Below are positions 25,176 through 34,798 of a stretch of 64,000 bases of DNA, piece after piece. The stretch is taken from positions 8,645,501 to 8,709,500 of the forward strand of contig NZ_SAUN01000001.1 of assembly GCF_004011505.1 (NCBI RefSeq), read 5' to 3'. This stretch comes from Nonomuraea polychroma (GTDB lineage: Bacteria; Actinomycetota; Actinomycetes; Streptosporangiales; Streptosporangiaceae). The translations under genes were made by a program, and so were the position numbers. The notes below the pieces were generated by a model, which was given only the letters and a program-made list of their open reading frames with translations, did not search any database and was not told the origin of the DNA. How positions within the stretch are numbered: the first letter of the stretch is position 1; every line of letters begins with the position of its first letter.

Positions 25176-27176
25176 ATGCCCGCACACCAGCTGGCTCCCG
25201 ACATACCCGCCGACGTCCTGGCCTCCGAGCAGGCCCACCTGGCCGAATCCAGGGCCGCGCTCGCCGCCATGCGGGCCCACGCCCAGTCCCTGTCCGCCGA
25301 CGCGGCCGGCGACTGGGTGTCGCAACAGATCCTCCAGTCCCTCCTCGACCAGCGGGTGGCCGCGCTGGCCGACCACCCGGACACGCCGCTGTTCTTCGGC
25401 CGGCTCGACCGCGAGGCCGGTGACGACCTGCCGACCACGATCTACGTCGGCCGCCGCCACGTGCACGACGGCCACAGCAAGCCCCTGGTCATCGACTGGC
25501 GCGCGCCGGTGTCCCGCGCTTTCTACCAGGCCAGCCCTGCGGACCCCATGAGCGTCGTACGCCGGCGCCGCTTCGGCTACCACGGCGGCACCCTCACCGC
25601 CTACGAGGACGAGCCCCTGGGCGAGGGGGTCGAGATCGGCCCGTCGAAGATCCTCACCGAGGAGATCGAACGCCCGCGCACCGGCCCCATGCGCGACATC
25701 GTCGCCACGATCCAGCCCGACCAGGACGAGATCGTCCGCGCCACGCTGGCCCAGACGGTGTGCGTGCAGGGCGCCCCGGGCACCGGGAAGACGGCGGTGG
25801 GCCTGCACCGGGCGGCGTACCTGCTGTTCACCCACCGCGAGCGGCTCGCCAGGTCCGGCGTGATGATCGTCGGCCCCAACCGGGCGTTCCTGTCCTACAT
25901 CTCCTCGGTGCTGCCCGCGCTCGGCGAGGTCAAGGTCGACCAGACCACGGTGGCAGGCCTGCTCGGCGACCACGCGGCCGCCGAGGACCCGATGGTGTCC
26001 GCGGTCAAGGGTGACGCCCGGATGGCGGCGGTGCTCGAACGCGCACTCTGGCTGCACGTCGTGAAGCCGGAGGAGGGCGTGGTCTTCACCAAGGGCGCCT
26101 ACCGCTACCGGGTGGCCGACTACGAGGTACGCGAGATCGTGGCCTCCCTGCGCGGCACCACCCGCTATCTCCCCGGCCGGGCGGCGCTGGCGCAGCGGCT
26201 GGCCCACATGATCCTGGTCCGTATGGAGCAGCGCGGCGAATCGCCCGACGACCGGGTGCAGGACGCCGTGGCCCGATCGAAGCCGGTCAAACAACTCGTG
26301 GACGCGGTCTGGCCGAAATTGACGCCAGAGCAGGTCCTTTATCGCCTGCTCTCGGATCCGGAATTTCTAGCAAAGGCCTCGAAATCCGATTTGTCGCCTG
26401 ACGAGCAAGAAATGCTTATCTGGCGGAAGCCGTACCGGAGCTGGAAATCCGCCAAATGGTCCGCCGCGGACGCCGCCCTCCTGGACGAGCTCCGCGACCT
26501 GATGGAACGCACGCCCTCACTGGGCCACCTGGTGGTCGACGAGGCGCAGGACCTCTCCGAGATGCAACTGAGGGCGCTCGGCCGCCGCTGCCGCAACGGC
26601 TCGGCCACCGTCCTGGGCGACCTGGCCCAGGGCACGACACCGTGGTCGACCAGCTCGTGGGAGTCCGTGCTCCAGCACCTGGGCCAGCGCGAGGGCGAGG
26701 TGACGGAGCTGACGCTCGGCTTCCGCGTGCCGCGCGAGATCCTGGACTACGCGGCCCGCCTGCTCCCCTCGATCGCCCCCGACCTGGCCGCCCCGCAGTC
26801 CCTGCGCCCCGGCCTGGGCTCGCTCTCCGTGCGCCCGGGCGGCTCGGTCGCCGAGGCCGCCGCGGAGACCCTCACGAAGGACGGCTCGATCGGCGTCATC
26901 GTCCCCGACGCGCTGGTCGGCGACGTCTCCAGCGCCCTGGGCGAGCTCGCGCACGCCGTGCTCGGCCCCGACTCCACCGAGGAGCACCGCCTGCTGGTCG
27001 TTCCGGCGACCCTGGCCAAGGGTCTGGAGTACGACCACGTGATCGTCGTCGAGCCCGCGGACATCGTCGCGGCCGAACCCCGCGGGCTGGCCCGGCTCTA
27101 CGTGGTCCTGACCCGCGCGGTCACCTCGCTCACGGTCCTGCACGACAAGGCGCTGCCGGCCCAACTGGCGGCCTGA
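25176..27176 (+). CDS. helD: HelD-type ATPase that recycles RNA polymerase
   Basis: A 666-residue UvrD/Rep-like superfamily 1 protein. The N-terminal antiparallel coiled coil (about residues 15-65) probes the RNA polymerase secondary channel; Walker A GAPGTGKT is at 199-206; Walker B is VVDEAQDLSEMQLRAL; the C-terminal motor part contains VVPATLAKGLEYDHVIV and VVLTRAV. HelD proteins pry stalled polymerase off DNA; actinobacterial members can also displace rifamycins. The ATG is set by GGGAGG nine bases upstream. Monocistronic with its own promoter. Confidence 0.9.
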   Translation: MPAHQLAPDIPADVLASEQAHLAESRAALAAMRAHAQSLSADAAGDWVSQQILQSLLDQRVAALADHPDTPLFFGRLDREAGDDLPTTIYVGRRHVHDGHSKPLVIDWRAPVSRAFYQASPADPMSVVRRRRFGYHGGTLTAYEDEPLGEGVEIGPSKILTEEIERPRTGPMRDIVATIQPDQDEIVRATLAQTVCVQGAPGTGKTAVGLHRAAYLLFTHRERLARSGVMIVGPNRAFLSYISSVLPALGEVKVDQTTVAGLLGDHAAAEDPMVSAVKGDARMAAVLERALWLHVVKPEEGVVFTKGAYRYRVADYEVREIVASLRGTTRYLPGRAALAQRLAHMILVRMEQRGESPDDRVQDAVARSKPVKQLVDAVWPKLTPEQVLYRLLSDPEFLAKASKSDLSPDEQEMLIWRKPYRSWKSAKWSAADAALLDELRDLMERTPSLGHLVVDEAQDLSEMQLRALGRRCRNGSATVLGDLAQGTTPWSTSSWESVLQHLGQREGEVTELTLGFRVPREILDYAARLLPSIAPDLAAPQSLRPGLGSLSVRPGGSVAEAAAETLTKDGSIGVIVPDALVGDVSSALGELAHAVLGPDSTEEHRLLVVPATLAKGLEYDHVIVVEPADIVAAEPRGLARLYVVLTRAVTSLTVLHDKALPAQLAA

Positions 27177-27238
27177 CTGGCGGGGGGCACGGCCGCTTCT
27201 AGGATGGCGAGCAGGAAGCTCTCTACTAGGAGGATGCC

Positions 27239-27769
27239 GTGCCAGCACCGCTGCCACACGAATACCTGCCGTCGGTTCCCGCGCTCGTGGTCGAGAGCGA
27301 CGACATCCAGGACGGCGAGCGGCTGAGCGACCTGCACGTCTTCAACGACTGGGGCATGACGGGGCAGAACGTCTCGCCTCACCTCCGCTGGTCAGGCGCA
27401 CCGGCCGAGACCCGGAGCTACGCCGTCACCTGCTACGACCCCGACGCCCCCACGGGCAGCGGGTTCTGGCACTGGGTGCTGTTCGACCTGCCGGCCTCGG
27501 TGACCGAGCTGCCTGCGGGCGCGGGCACGGCTCCTGACTTCAAGGGCCTGCCCGAGGGCGCTGTCCACGCCCGCAACGACTACGGCATCGAGGCCTACGG
27601 CGGTGCGGCGCCGCCGCCCGGCGCCCCGCACCGCTACGTCTTCACCGTCCACGCGCTGGGCGTGGACAAGCTGGGCGTGGACAGCGACGCGAGCCCGGCG
27701 GTGGTCGGCTTCAACATCACCGCCAACACCCTGGCCCGCGGCCACGTCATCCCCCACTACGGGGTCTGA
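27239..27769 (+). CDS. YbhB/YbcL-family PEBP-like protein
   Basis: A 176-residue phosphatidylethanolamine-binding-protein-like protein. The ligand-site motifs CYDPDAPTGSGFWHWV and a following HARNDYG plus GPP-like PPPGAPHRYVF are intact. No signal peptide, so cytoplasmic. The ligand and role in bacteria are unknown. GTG 27239 follows GGAGG. Confidence 0.92.
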   Translation: MPAPLPHEYLPSVPALVVESDDIQDGERLSDLHVFNDWGMTGQNVSPHLRWSGAPAETRSYAVTCYDPDAPTGSGFWHWVLFDLPASVTELPAGAGTAPDFKGLPEGAVHARNDYGIEAYGGAAPPPGAPHRYVFTVHALGVDKLGVDSDASPAVVGFNITANTLARGHVIPHYGV

Positions 27770-27848
27770 CGGAGCGCCGGCGCGACGGAGCTCGATGCGG
27801 CGGCCGCCCCGAGCACCGCCGCAGGCATGGCGATGCCGGGAATACGTG

Positions 27849-27938
27849 CGTTGCGAGAAAGCATCCGCTGCTTCTTTGGTGAGTCATGTGCGGCAACCGC
27901 ATTTTTCTCACTCTCAGTAGCGGATCAATTGTGCAACG
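27849..27938. other. Four nested inverted repeats: possible structured RNA or palindromic element
   Basis: Four stems nest without crossing: CGTTGC/GCAACG (27849-27854 with 27933-27938), ATCCGCT/AGCGGAT (27863-27869 with 27919-27925), GTGAG/CTCAC (27879-27883 with 27907-27911), and TGCGG/CCGCA with a CAA loop (27889-27893 with 27897-27901). It lies in the gap between the PEBP gene and the groEL terminator and is AT-richer than its flanks. Either strand could be transcribed. It matches no RNA family I recognise; a small palindromic insertion is the alternative. Confidence 0.5.
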
Positions 27939-27958
27939 TCATGCCTGGTGAAACGAAT

Positions 27959-27989
27959 AAGAGCGGCCCGTGAAACCCGGGCCGCTCTT
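27959..27989 (-). terminator. groEL terminator
   Basis: AAGAGCGGCCCG and CGGGCCGCTCTT form a perfect 12-bp stem with a 7-base loop, 22 bases past the groEL stop; on the minus strand a T-rich ATTCGTTT follows. Confidence 0.85.
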
Positions 27990-28010
27990 CGTCGCTACGC
28001 GAGAAAGGAC

Positions 28011-29636
<1,626 letters not shown>

Positions 29637-29746
29637 AAGGCTAGACCTCCCAGATACAGGGTGGCTTGTCCTGGACCGAGCCGACGCCCGCGACGGCACG
29701 GGCCTGCATCTCCGTTCGGCAGACCCCATCGTCTCGATCCGAGTTG

Positions 29747-29773
29747 TTGGCACTCTGCTGCACAGAGTGCCAA
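29747..29773. promoter_or_regulatory. CIRCE operator 1 (HrcA site)
   Basis: TTGGCACTC-N9-GAGTGCCAA is a perfect palindrome with the exact 9-base spacer of CIRCE; the third base differs from the TTAGCACTC consensus on both arms symmetrically. It lies just downstream of the probable transcription start. Confidence 0.9.
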
Positions 29774-29778
29774 CGAAC

Positions 29779-29808
29779 TGTTTAGCACTCTACCCTGCCG
29801 AGTGCAAG
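29779..29808 (-). promoter_or_regulatory. groEL promoter overlapping a second CIRCE
   Basis: On the minus strand TTGCAC (29807-29802), 17 bases, TAAACA (29784-29779) make the promoter. The same bases hold TTAGCACTC-N9-GAGTGCAAG (29782-29808), a CIRCE with a consensus left arm and two changes in the right arm. HrcA binding would thus cover the -35 and -10. Confidence 0.8.
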
Positions 29809-29853
29809 CGAAGGACTACCATCCTGCGGTTTCCGCCCTGGTCAGTCCGTCTG

Positions 29854-29886
29854 TACGGCGAGCCGCTCACCGTGCGGCTCGCCGTA
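29854..29886 (-). terminator. Terminator between the cold-shock and groEL genes
   Basis: TACGGCGAGCCG (29854-29865) and CGGCTCGCCGTA (29875-29886) form a perfect 12-bp stem, 80 bases beyond the stop of the cold-shock gene. The rest of the 329-base gap (29637-29965) holds the groEL leader, promoter and CIRCE elements. Confidence 0.75.
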
Positions 29887-29965
29887 GGTCGACGAAGGAA
29901 TGGTGGCCGCCTCGCCCGGACTGCGTTGCCGTGCGATGCCACCGGGTGCATACCAGTGATGTAAA

Positions 29966-30166
29966 TCAGACCGCCCGGACAGACTCCGCCTGCGGCCCCT
30001 TCTGGCCCTGCGTGATCTCGAACTCGACGCGCTGGCCCTGTTCGAGTGCTCGGTACCCGTCCATCAGGATCGCTGAGTAATGGACGAATACATCCTTACC
30101 ACCGTCTACCGCGATGAAGCCGTAGCCCTTGTCCGCGTTGAACCACTTGACGGTGCCCTGCGCCAC
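29966..30166 (-). CDS. CspA-family cold-shock protein
   Basis: A 66-residue single cold-shock domain: KWFNADKGYGFI contains RNP1 and DVFVHYS is RNP2. It binds RNA and melts secondary structure. The GTG start gives the exact family length. From memory the order thrC-like, moaD-like, csp, groEL2 is shared with Streptomyces coelicolor (SCO4293-SCO4296). Confidence 0.96.
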   Translation of the reverse strand: MAQGTVKWFNADKGYGFIAVDGGKDVFVHYSAILMDGYRALEQGQRVEFEITQGQKGPQAESVRAV

Positions 30167-30262
30167 TTCCGACTCCTCTTACTGGGCTCACAGATCTCGC
30201 CCATTCCACCGCGAGACCGTAATCGCATGACTTAACTGAAAATCAGCCAGACGATCGCCTCG

Positions 30263-30290
30263 ACCATACCTGTGGCACGGGGTTTGGCAA
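30263..30290 (-). promoter_or_regulatory. Probable promoter of the cold-shock gene
   Basis: On the minus strand TTGCCA (30290-30285), 16 bases, TATGGT (30268-30263). This gives a leader of about 90 bases before the GTG at 30166, in keeping with the long leaders of cold-shock genes. Confidence 0.55.
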
Positions 30291-30362
30291 CAGAGTCAAT
30301 CCACAAACTACGCATTTCTTCGCAGGGAAGCTCGTTCAACGTTGAATTAGTGGGGAAAAGGA

Positions 30363-30387
30363 GAAGGCGCCCACTAGGGGCGCCTTC
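30363..30387 (-). terminator. Terminator of the thrC-like/moaD unit
   Basis: GAAGGCGCCC and GGGCGCCTTC form a perfect 10-bp stem with a 5-base loop, followed on the minus strand by TCCTTTTCC. It lies 20 bases past the moaD-like stop. Confidence 0.85.
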
Positions 30388-30407
30388 AAAGATGTGATCT
30401 ATGGCAC

Positions 30408-30683
30408 TCAGCCGCCGGCGACCGCCGGGATGATGGAGATCTGGGTGCCGTCAGGAGCCGGAGTGTCGAGCCCTTCGGCAAAACGGACGTCCTCTTCCCC
30501 AACGTAAACGTTGACGAAACGCCGAATCTTGCCCGATTCATCCAGAATTCTTGCGCCGATCCCCGGGTAGTCGGAGTCGAGCTTGGCGAGCACGTCACGA
30601 AGCGTCGCACCCTCGCCACTCACTTCCGCGTTCCCCCCGGTGTACGTGCGCAGAATGGTGGGAATCCGCACAGAAACGCTCAT
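30408..30683 (-). CDS. MoaD/ThiS-family sulfur-carrier protein
   Basis: A 91-residue ubiquitin-fold protein ending in the diagnostic Gly-Gly (PAVAGG), which is adenylated and converted to a thiocarboxylate to donate sulfur. VSVRIPTILRTYTGG at the front resembles CysO of M. tuberculosis and other standalone carriers rather than molybdopterin MoaD; there are no moaE, moaA or thiazole genes nearby. It begins 23 bases after the threonine-synthase-like gene and shares its terminator, so both are under the SAM-I riboswitch. AGGAAAGG precedes the ATG. Likely sulfur donor for methionine or cysteine synthesis; the partner enzyme is inferred from the operon. Confidence 0.9.
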   Translation of the reverse strand: MSVSVRIPTILRTYTGGNAEVSGEGATLRDVLAKLDSDYPGIGARILDESGKIRRFVNVYVGEEDVRFAEGLDTPAPDGTQISIIPAVAGG

Positions 30684-30706
30684 GGTTATCTTGCCTTTCC
30701 TGGTTG

Positions 30707-31942
30707 TCAGACAGCCGCGCGGAACGCGTCGAGAGAGGGCCGGATCACGGCGGTGGGCTTGGCGTCGTCGCCGGTGATGGCATCCAGCGTCTTGAGCCCA
30801 TCGCCGGTGTTGAGCACCACGGTCTCGGCCTCGGGGTCGAGCCGCCCGCTCTCGGCGAGCTTCTTGAGCACGCCCACGGTAACCCCGCCCGCGGTCTCGG
30901 CGAAAATGCCCTCCGTCGAGGCCAGGAGCTTGATGGCGGCCACGATCTCAGGATCCGTGACGTCCTCGACGGCCCCTCCGGTGCGGCGGGCGATGTCGAG
31001 CACGTACGGGCCGTCGGCGGGGTTGCCGATGGCCAGCGACTTGGCAATGGTGTCCGGCTTGACCGGCTGGACGACGTCGTGCCCCGCCTTGTACGCGGTG
31101 GAGACCGGCGAGCACCCGGCCGCCTGCGCCCCGAAGATCTTGTAGGGCGTGTCCTCGACCAGCCCGAGCGCCACCAGCTCCTTGAAGCCCTTGTCGATCT
31201 TCGTGAGCTGCGAGCCGGAGGCGATGGGAATGATGATCTGCTCAGGCAGCCGCCAGCCGAGCTGCTCGGCGATCTCGTACGCGAGCGTCTTGGAGCCCTC
31301 GGCGTAGTAGGGCCGCAGGTTGACGTTGACGAACCCCCACTTGTCACCCAGCGGGTCGCCGATCAGCTCCGAGCAGAACCTGTTGACCTCGTCATAGGTC
31401 CCTTCGATCCCGATCAGCTTTCCGCCGAACACCCGGGCCATGGCGATCTTGGCGGCTTCGAGGTTGGCCGGGATGAACACGCAGGCGTCGAGCCCCGCCC
31501 GCGCCGCGGCGGCCGTGACCGCGCCCGCGAGGTTGCCCGTGGAGGAGCAGGAAAGCGTGTGGAAACCGAAGGTGCGTGCCGCCTCGACGGCGATGGCGAC
31601 CACGCGGTCCTTGAAGGAGTGAGTGGGGTTGCCGGAGTCGTCCTTGACGTACAGGGACTTGAGGCCGAGCGCCTGCCCGAGGTTGCCTGCCTTGACCAGC
31701 TTGGTCCAGCCCGGGTTCATGTTGGGCTTGGTGGCGACGTCGGCCGGCACCGGGAGGAGCGAGCGGTAGCGCCAGATGTTGGCGGGACCGGACTCGATGT
31801 CCGCGCGGGTCACGTTGCCGAATTCGTAGGCCGCTTCGAGCGGCCCGAAACACTCCAGACACGCGAAGCTCGGACCGAGCGGGTAGCGCGCGCCGCACTC
31901 GCGGCAGGAGAGAGCGACAGCAGGACCAAAGTCGTGCGACAT
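30707..31942 (-). CDS. Threonine-synthase-like PLP enzyme (possible homocysteine-forming enzyme)
   Basis: A 411-residue fold-type II PLP enzyme. A short zinc-ribbon-like front (CRECG, then CLECFG) is followed by the PLP lysine in NPTHSFKDR, the phosphate-binding loop SCSSTGNLAGAV, and the C-terminal ETAGGVT and NTGDGLKT motifs, all as in threonine synthase, which converts O-phosphohomoserine to threonine. However, it is controlled by a SAM-I riboswitch and followed by a sulfur-carrier gene; actinomycetes usually hold another thrC beside hom and thrB. I infer that it may use the same substrate to make homocysteine. The Shine-Dalgarno GAGGGAAGG lies nine bases before the ATG and overlaps riboswitch helix P1. 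Confidence 0.88.
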   Translation of the reverse strand: MSHDFGPAVALSCRECGARYPLGPSFACLECFGPLEAAYEFGNVTRADIESGPANIWRYRSLLPVPADVATKPNMNPGWTKLVKAGNLGQALGLKSLYVKDDSGNPTHSFKDRVVAIAVEAARTFGFHTLSCSSTGNLAGAVTAAAARAGLDACVFIPANLEAAKIAMARVFGGKLIGIEGTYDEVNRFCSELIGDPLGDKWGFVNVNLRPYYAEGSKTLAYEIAEQLGWRLPEQIIIPIASGSQLTKIDKGFKELVALGLVEDTPYKIFGAQAAGCSPVSTAYKAGHDVVQPVKPDTIAKSLAIGNPADGPYVLDIARRTGGAVEDVTDPEIVAAIKLLASTEGIFAETAGGVTVGVLKKLAESGRLDPEAETVVLNTGDGLKTLDAITGDDAKPTAVIRPSLDAFRAAV

Positions 31943-31957
31943 GAAGCGAGGCCTTCC

Positions 31958-32095
31958 CTCATCTTCGCCCACGGCCACCTTGACCGCGAACCGGAATTGG
32001 CACCTTGTCCCGGTCGGCCTCGCCAGGTCGCGAGTCACAAGCCGGGAGGGTTGCCGGGGCTTCGTAGGGCCGGTCCCTCCACCCCTCTGGATGAG
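31958..32095 (-). promoter_or_regulatory. SAM-I (S-box) riboswitch
   Basis: On the minus strand the conserved core is complete: CAGAGGGGTGGAGGGAC, CGGCCC, GAAGCCCCGGCAACC, a P3 arm with CTCGC/GCGAG, then AAGGTGCCAATTCCGG, a P4 hairpin (TTCGC/GCGAA) and AAGATGAG. P1 is CTCATC (32095-32090) with GATGAG (31963-31958). A -10 TAGAGT at 32123-32118 puts the transcription start about 15 bases upstream. The 3' strand of P1 overlaps the Shine-Dalgarno GAGGGAAGG, so SAM binding should hide it and reduce translation of the thrC-like gene. Sensor identity is firm; the mechanism is inferred. Confidence 0.95.
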
Positions 32096-32176
32096 CAATA
32101 TGCAGTTGTTGAAAGGGACTCTACCCGCTTAAGTGGCTGAAACGGCCACCCGTCTCAGCATTCGAGACAAGCGGTC

Positions 32177-32731
32177 TCAGCGATAGTCCTCACCGAGCAC
32201 TCCCTGCACGTATTTCCTCGCCTGATGAATGCGGGATTTGGCCGTGCCCAGCGGGATGCCGAGTTGCTCGGCCACCTCGTTGTAGTCGAGCTGGACGATG
32301 TCCCGCAACACCAGCGCCTGCGCCAGGTCGGGTTTGTCGGCCTCCAGCGCCTCCATCGCGTCGAGCAGATCGAGCCGGGAGCCGGCGATCACGCTCACCC
32401 GCCGCACGTCGGGCTTCTGCACGGGCAACTCGTCGGAGGTCTGCTCGGCGGCCCTGCGCTTGAGCGATCGGTACGTGGTCCGCGCGCAGTTGGCGGTCAC
32501 GATGTGCAGCCAGGTGCTGAACCTGGCCCGCCCCTCGAAGCGGCCGATGTTGCGGGCCACGGCCAGCAGAGTGTCCTGGGAGGCTTCCTCCGCGTCCTGG
32601 TGGTAGGGCAGGATCCGGGCGCAGTGACGCATCACATCGGGTTCGATCCTGGCCAAAAGCTCGCCGAGCGCGCGATGATCTCCGGCTGCGGCGGATCGGG
32701 CGAGTTCCTCGGTTAGCTCATCAAGCGCCAT
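32177..32731 (-). CDS. ECF-type RNA polymerase sigma factor
   Basis: A 184-residue sigma-70 protein with region 2 (RILPYHQDAEEASQDTLL, then FSTWLHIVTANCA) and region 4 (DYNEVAEQLGIPLGTAKSRI) and little else. No anti-sigma gene is adjacent; on the other side is otsA, which diverges 31 bases away. ATG 32731 is chosen over an upstream in-frame ATG that would overlap otsA. The target promoters are unknown. Confidence 0.93.
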   Translation of the reverse strand: MALDELTEELARSAAAGDHRALGELLARIEPDVMRHCARILPYHQDAEEASQDTLLAVARNIGRFEGRARFSTWLHIVTANCARTTYRSLKRRAAEQTSDELPVQKPDVRRVSVIAGSRLDLLDAMEALEADKPDLAQALVLRDIVQLDYNEVAEQLGIPLGTAKSRIHQARKYVQGVLGEDYR

Positions 32732-32762
32732 AGCTGGGATCCTATGATCGAAGGGAGCCATG

Positions 32763-34187
32763 ATGAACAGCGTCCTGGTGGCCTCCAACAGAGGGCCTGT
32801 CTCCTTCACCGTCTCCGACGACGGCGAGTTGACCATGAAACGCGGCGGGGGCGGGCTGGTGTCCGGGCTGTCCGGAGTGGTCAAGGAAGACGGCGTCCTG
32901 TGGGTATGCGCGGCGCTGTCCGACGACGACCGCAGTGCCGTGCGCCTGTCTCCGGGCGGCCGGATCGACCAGGCCGGCTACGACACCGGGCCGCTGCGGA
33001 TGCTGGACATCCCGCCGGCCATCTTCCACCGGGCGTACAACGCCGTGGCCAACTCGACGTTGTGGTTCGTCAACCACCTGCTCTACGACATCCCCAACGC
33101 GCCCAACTTCGGCACGAGGTTCGCGCGCGAGTGGGAGTCCTATCGTGATTACAACGGCGCGTTCGCCCTGGCCCTGGCCGAGGAGGCCGGGCACGGCGCG
33201 CGGGTGATGGTGCAGGACTACCATCTGACGCTGACCCCGGCGATGCTCCGGGCCGAGCGGCCCGACCTGCGCATCGCCCACTTCAGCCACACCCCGTGGG
33301 CGCCGCCCGAATACTTCTCCCTGCTGCCCGACGAGGTGGCCGGCGAGGTGCTGGAGGGCATCCTGGGCGCCGACCACGCCGGGTTCCTGACAGGCAGGTG
33401 GGCGGGCGCGTTCATGGACTGCTGCGAGGCGCTGCTCGGCGCCGAGGTCGACCGCGTGGCCCACAGCGTCACGCACGAGGGCAGGACGACCAGGATCGGC
33501 GTGCACAGCCTCGGCGTGGACGGCGCGGCGTTGTGGGACCGGGCCTGCGAGCCCGATGTCGAGTCGCACATCGCCGCGATCAGGGATCAGGTCGGCGACC
33601 GCAAGCTGATCGTCCGCATCGACCGCACCGAGTTGTCGAAGAACATCGTGCGTGGCCTGGTCGCCTACGGTGAGTTCCTGGCCGCGCATCCCGAATGGCA
33701 CGGGCGGGTGGTGCACCTGGCCTTCGCCTATCCGAGCCGGCACGACCTGCCCGAATACCGCGAATACACTGCCTCGGTGCAACGCAGCGCTCAGGAGATC
33801 GAGGACCAGTTCGCCACCGAGGACTGGGACCCGCTGATCCTCAATGTCAACGACGACTACCCCCGGTCGCTGGCTGCGTACCGGATGGCCGACGTGTTGC
33901 TGGTCAATCCCATCCGCGACGGGATGAACCTGGTCGCCAAGGAGGGCCCGGTCCTCTCGGACACCTGCGCGCTGGTGCTCTCGCGCGAGGCGGGGGCGGC
34001 GGCCGAGCTCGGGCCATACGCGATCATGGTGAACCCCTACGACATCAGCGGCACGGCCGCCGCCCTCCACGAGGCGCTCGTCATGCCCGAGGACGAGCGC
34101 AGGTGGCGCCGCGACAAGCTCTGCGCCGCGGCCACCGCCCTGCCTCCGCAGAAATGGCTCGCCGCCCAGCTCCAAGCCCTGGAGTAG
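32763..34187 (+). CDS. otsA: Trehalose-6-phosphate synthase (GT20)
   Basis: A 474-residue GT20 glycosyltransferase that joins UDP- or GDP-glucose to glucose-6-phosphate. Family markers are SNRGPVSF at the start, a Gly-rich RGGGGLVSGL loop, VQDYHLTL, FSHTPWAP, RIDRTELSKNI and the donor-site NPIRDGMNLVAKEG. AAGGGAGCC precedes; ATG 32763 is better spaced than ATG 32760. The phosphatase otsB lies 0.6 kb downstream in opposite orientation, so the pathway is complete but not in one operon. Confidence 0.94.
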   Translation: MNSVLVASNRGPVSFTVSDDGELTMKRGGGGLVSGLSGVVKEDGVLWVCAALSDDDRSAVRLSPGGRIDQAGYDTGPLRMLDIPPAIFHRAYNAVANSTLWFVNHLLYDIPNAPNFGTRFAREWESYRDYNGAFALALAEEAGHGARVMVQDYHLTLTPAMLRAERPDLRIAHFSHTPWAPPEYFSLLPDEVAGEVLEGILGADHAGFLTGRWAGAFMDCCEALLGAEVDRVAHSVTHEGRTTRIGVHSLGVDGAALWDRACEPDVESHIAAIRDQVGDRKLIVRIDRTELSKNIVRGLVAYGEFLAAHPEWHGRVVHLAFAYPSRHDLPEYREYTASVQRSAQEIEDQFATEDWDPLILNVNDDYPRSLAAYRMADVLLVNPIRDGMNLVAKEGPVLSDTCALVLSREAGAAAELGPYAIMVNPYDISGTAAALHEALVMPEDERRWRRDKLCAAATALPPQKWLAAQLQALE

Positions 34188-34190
34188 GAG

Positions 34191-34763
34191 TTACGTCCAG
34201 TCCGCGTACTTGAGCGCGTCGGACAGCCCCGGCGTGTTCCACTGGTCCACGATGAGGATCTTGCTCTTCGGCAGGTACCACTCGCGCTGCGTGAACCGGG
34301 CGTACACTTTGCTGCTCGAGTAGCTGACGCACGTGGACTGCCAGGCGTTGTAGGCCGCCTTGTGGCCCTCGCCGACCTGACGCAGCCCTCTGGTCACCTT
34401 GGGGCCGATGATCTCGCCATATTTCTTGTTGAACGGGCAGGGCTGCACGTCGCTCGCCGTGTAGAAGGGGCTCTTCCCGGTGTAGGCGCCCCAGCCCTCC
34501 GCGCCTATCTTGATGTACTTCGGGCCGAGGAGGTAGAAGGCGTCGCATTGCGGCGTGCCCCAGCCCTGTGGCTTGCCGCACTTGCCGGTGACCACCTGGA
34601 CCACGTCGGCGCCGAAGCGGTGGACCTCCCACTGGATGGGGATGTAGAGGGTCAGGCCGTTGCGGAACTTCAGCGGCTGGGCGGGCGCGGCGTTCGCCGG
34701 AAGGGCGGTGGTCAGGACGGTGGCCGCGGCAACAGCAGCGACGGCGAGGTAACGCTTGGACAT
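34191..34763 (-). CDS. Secreted protein of unknown function
   Basis: A 190-residue protein with a Sec signal peptide (KRYLAVAAVAAATVLTTALPANA, cut before APAQP). The mature part contains four cysteines (GKCGKP, PQCDAF, QPCPF, STCVSY), probably two disulphides, and aromatic residues; it resembles no family I know. ATG 34763 gives the best signal peptide. It ends three bases from the convergent otsA stop and starts 36 bases after otsB on the same strand. Confidence 0.75.
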   Translation of the reverse strand: MSKRYLAVAAVAAATVLTTALPANAAPAQPLKFRNGLTLYIPIQWEVHRFGADVVQVVTGKCGKPQGWGTPQCDAFYLLGPKYIKIGAEGWGAYTGKSPFYTASDVQPCPFNKKYGEIIGPKVTRGLRQVGEGHKAAYNAWQSTCVSYSSSKVYARFTQREWYLPKSKILIVDQWNTPGLSDALKYADWT

Positions 34764-34798
34764 GCGCCCGACTGTAGGGATCACGACTTGCAGTTCAC

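Noticed and set aside
32177..32731. Sigma/anti-sigma pair
   Set aside because: No anti-sigma gene adjacent to the ECF factor.
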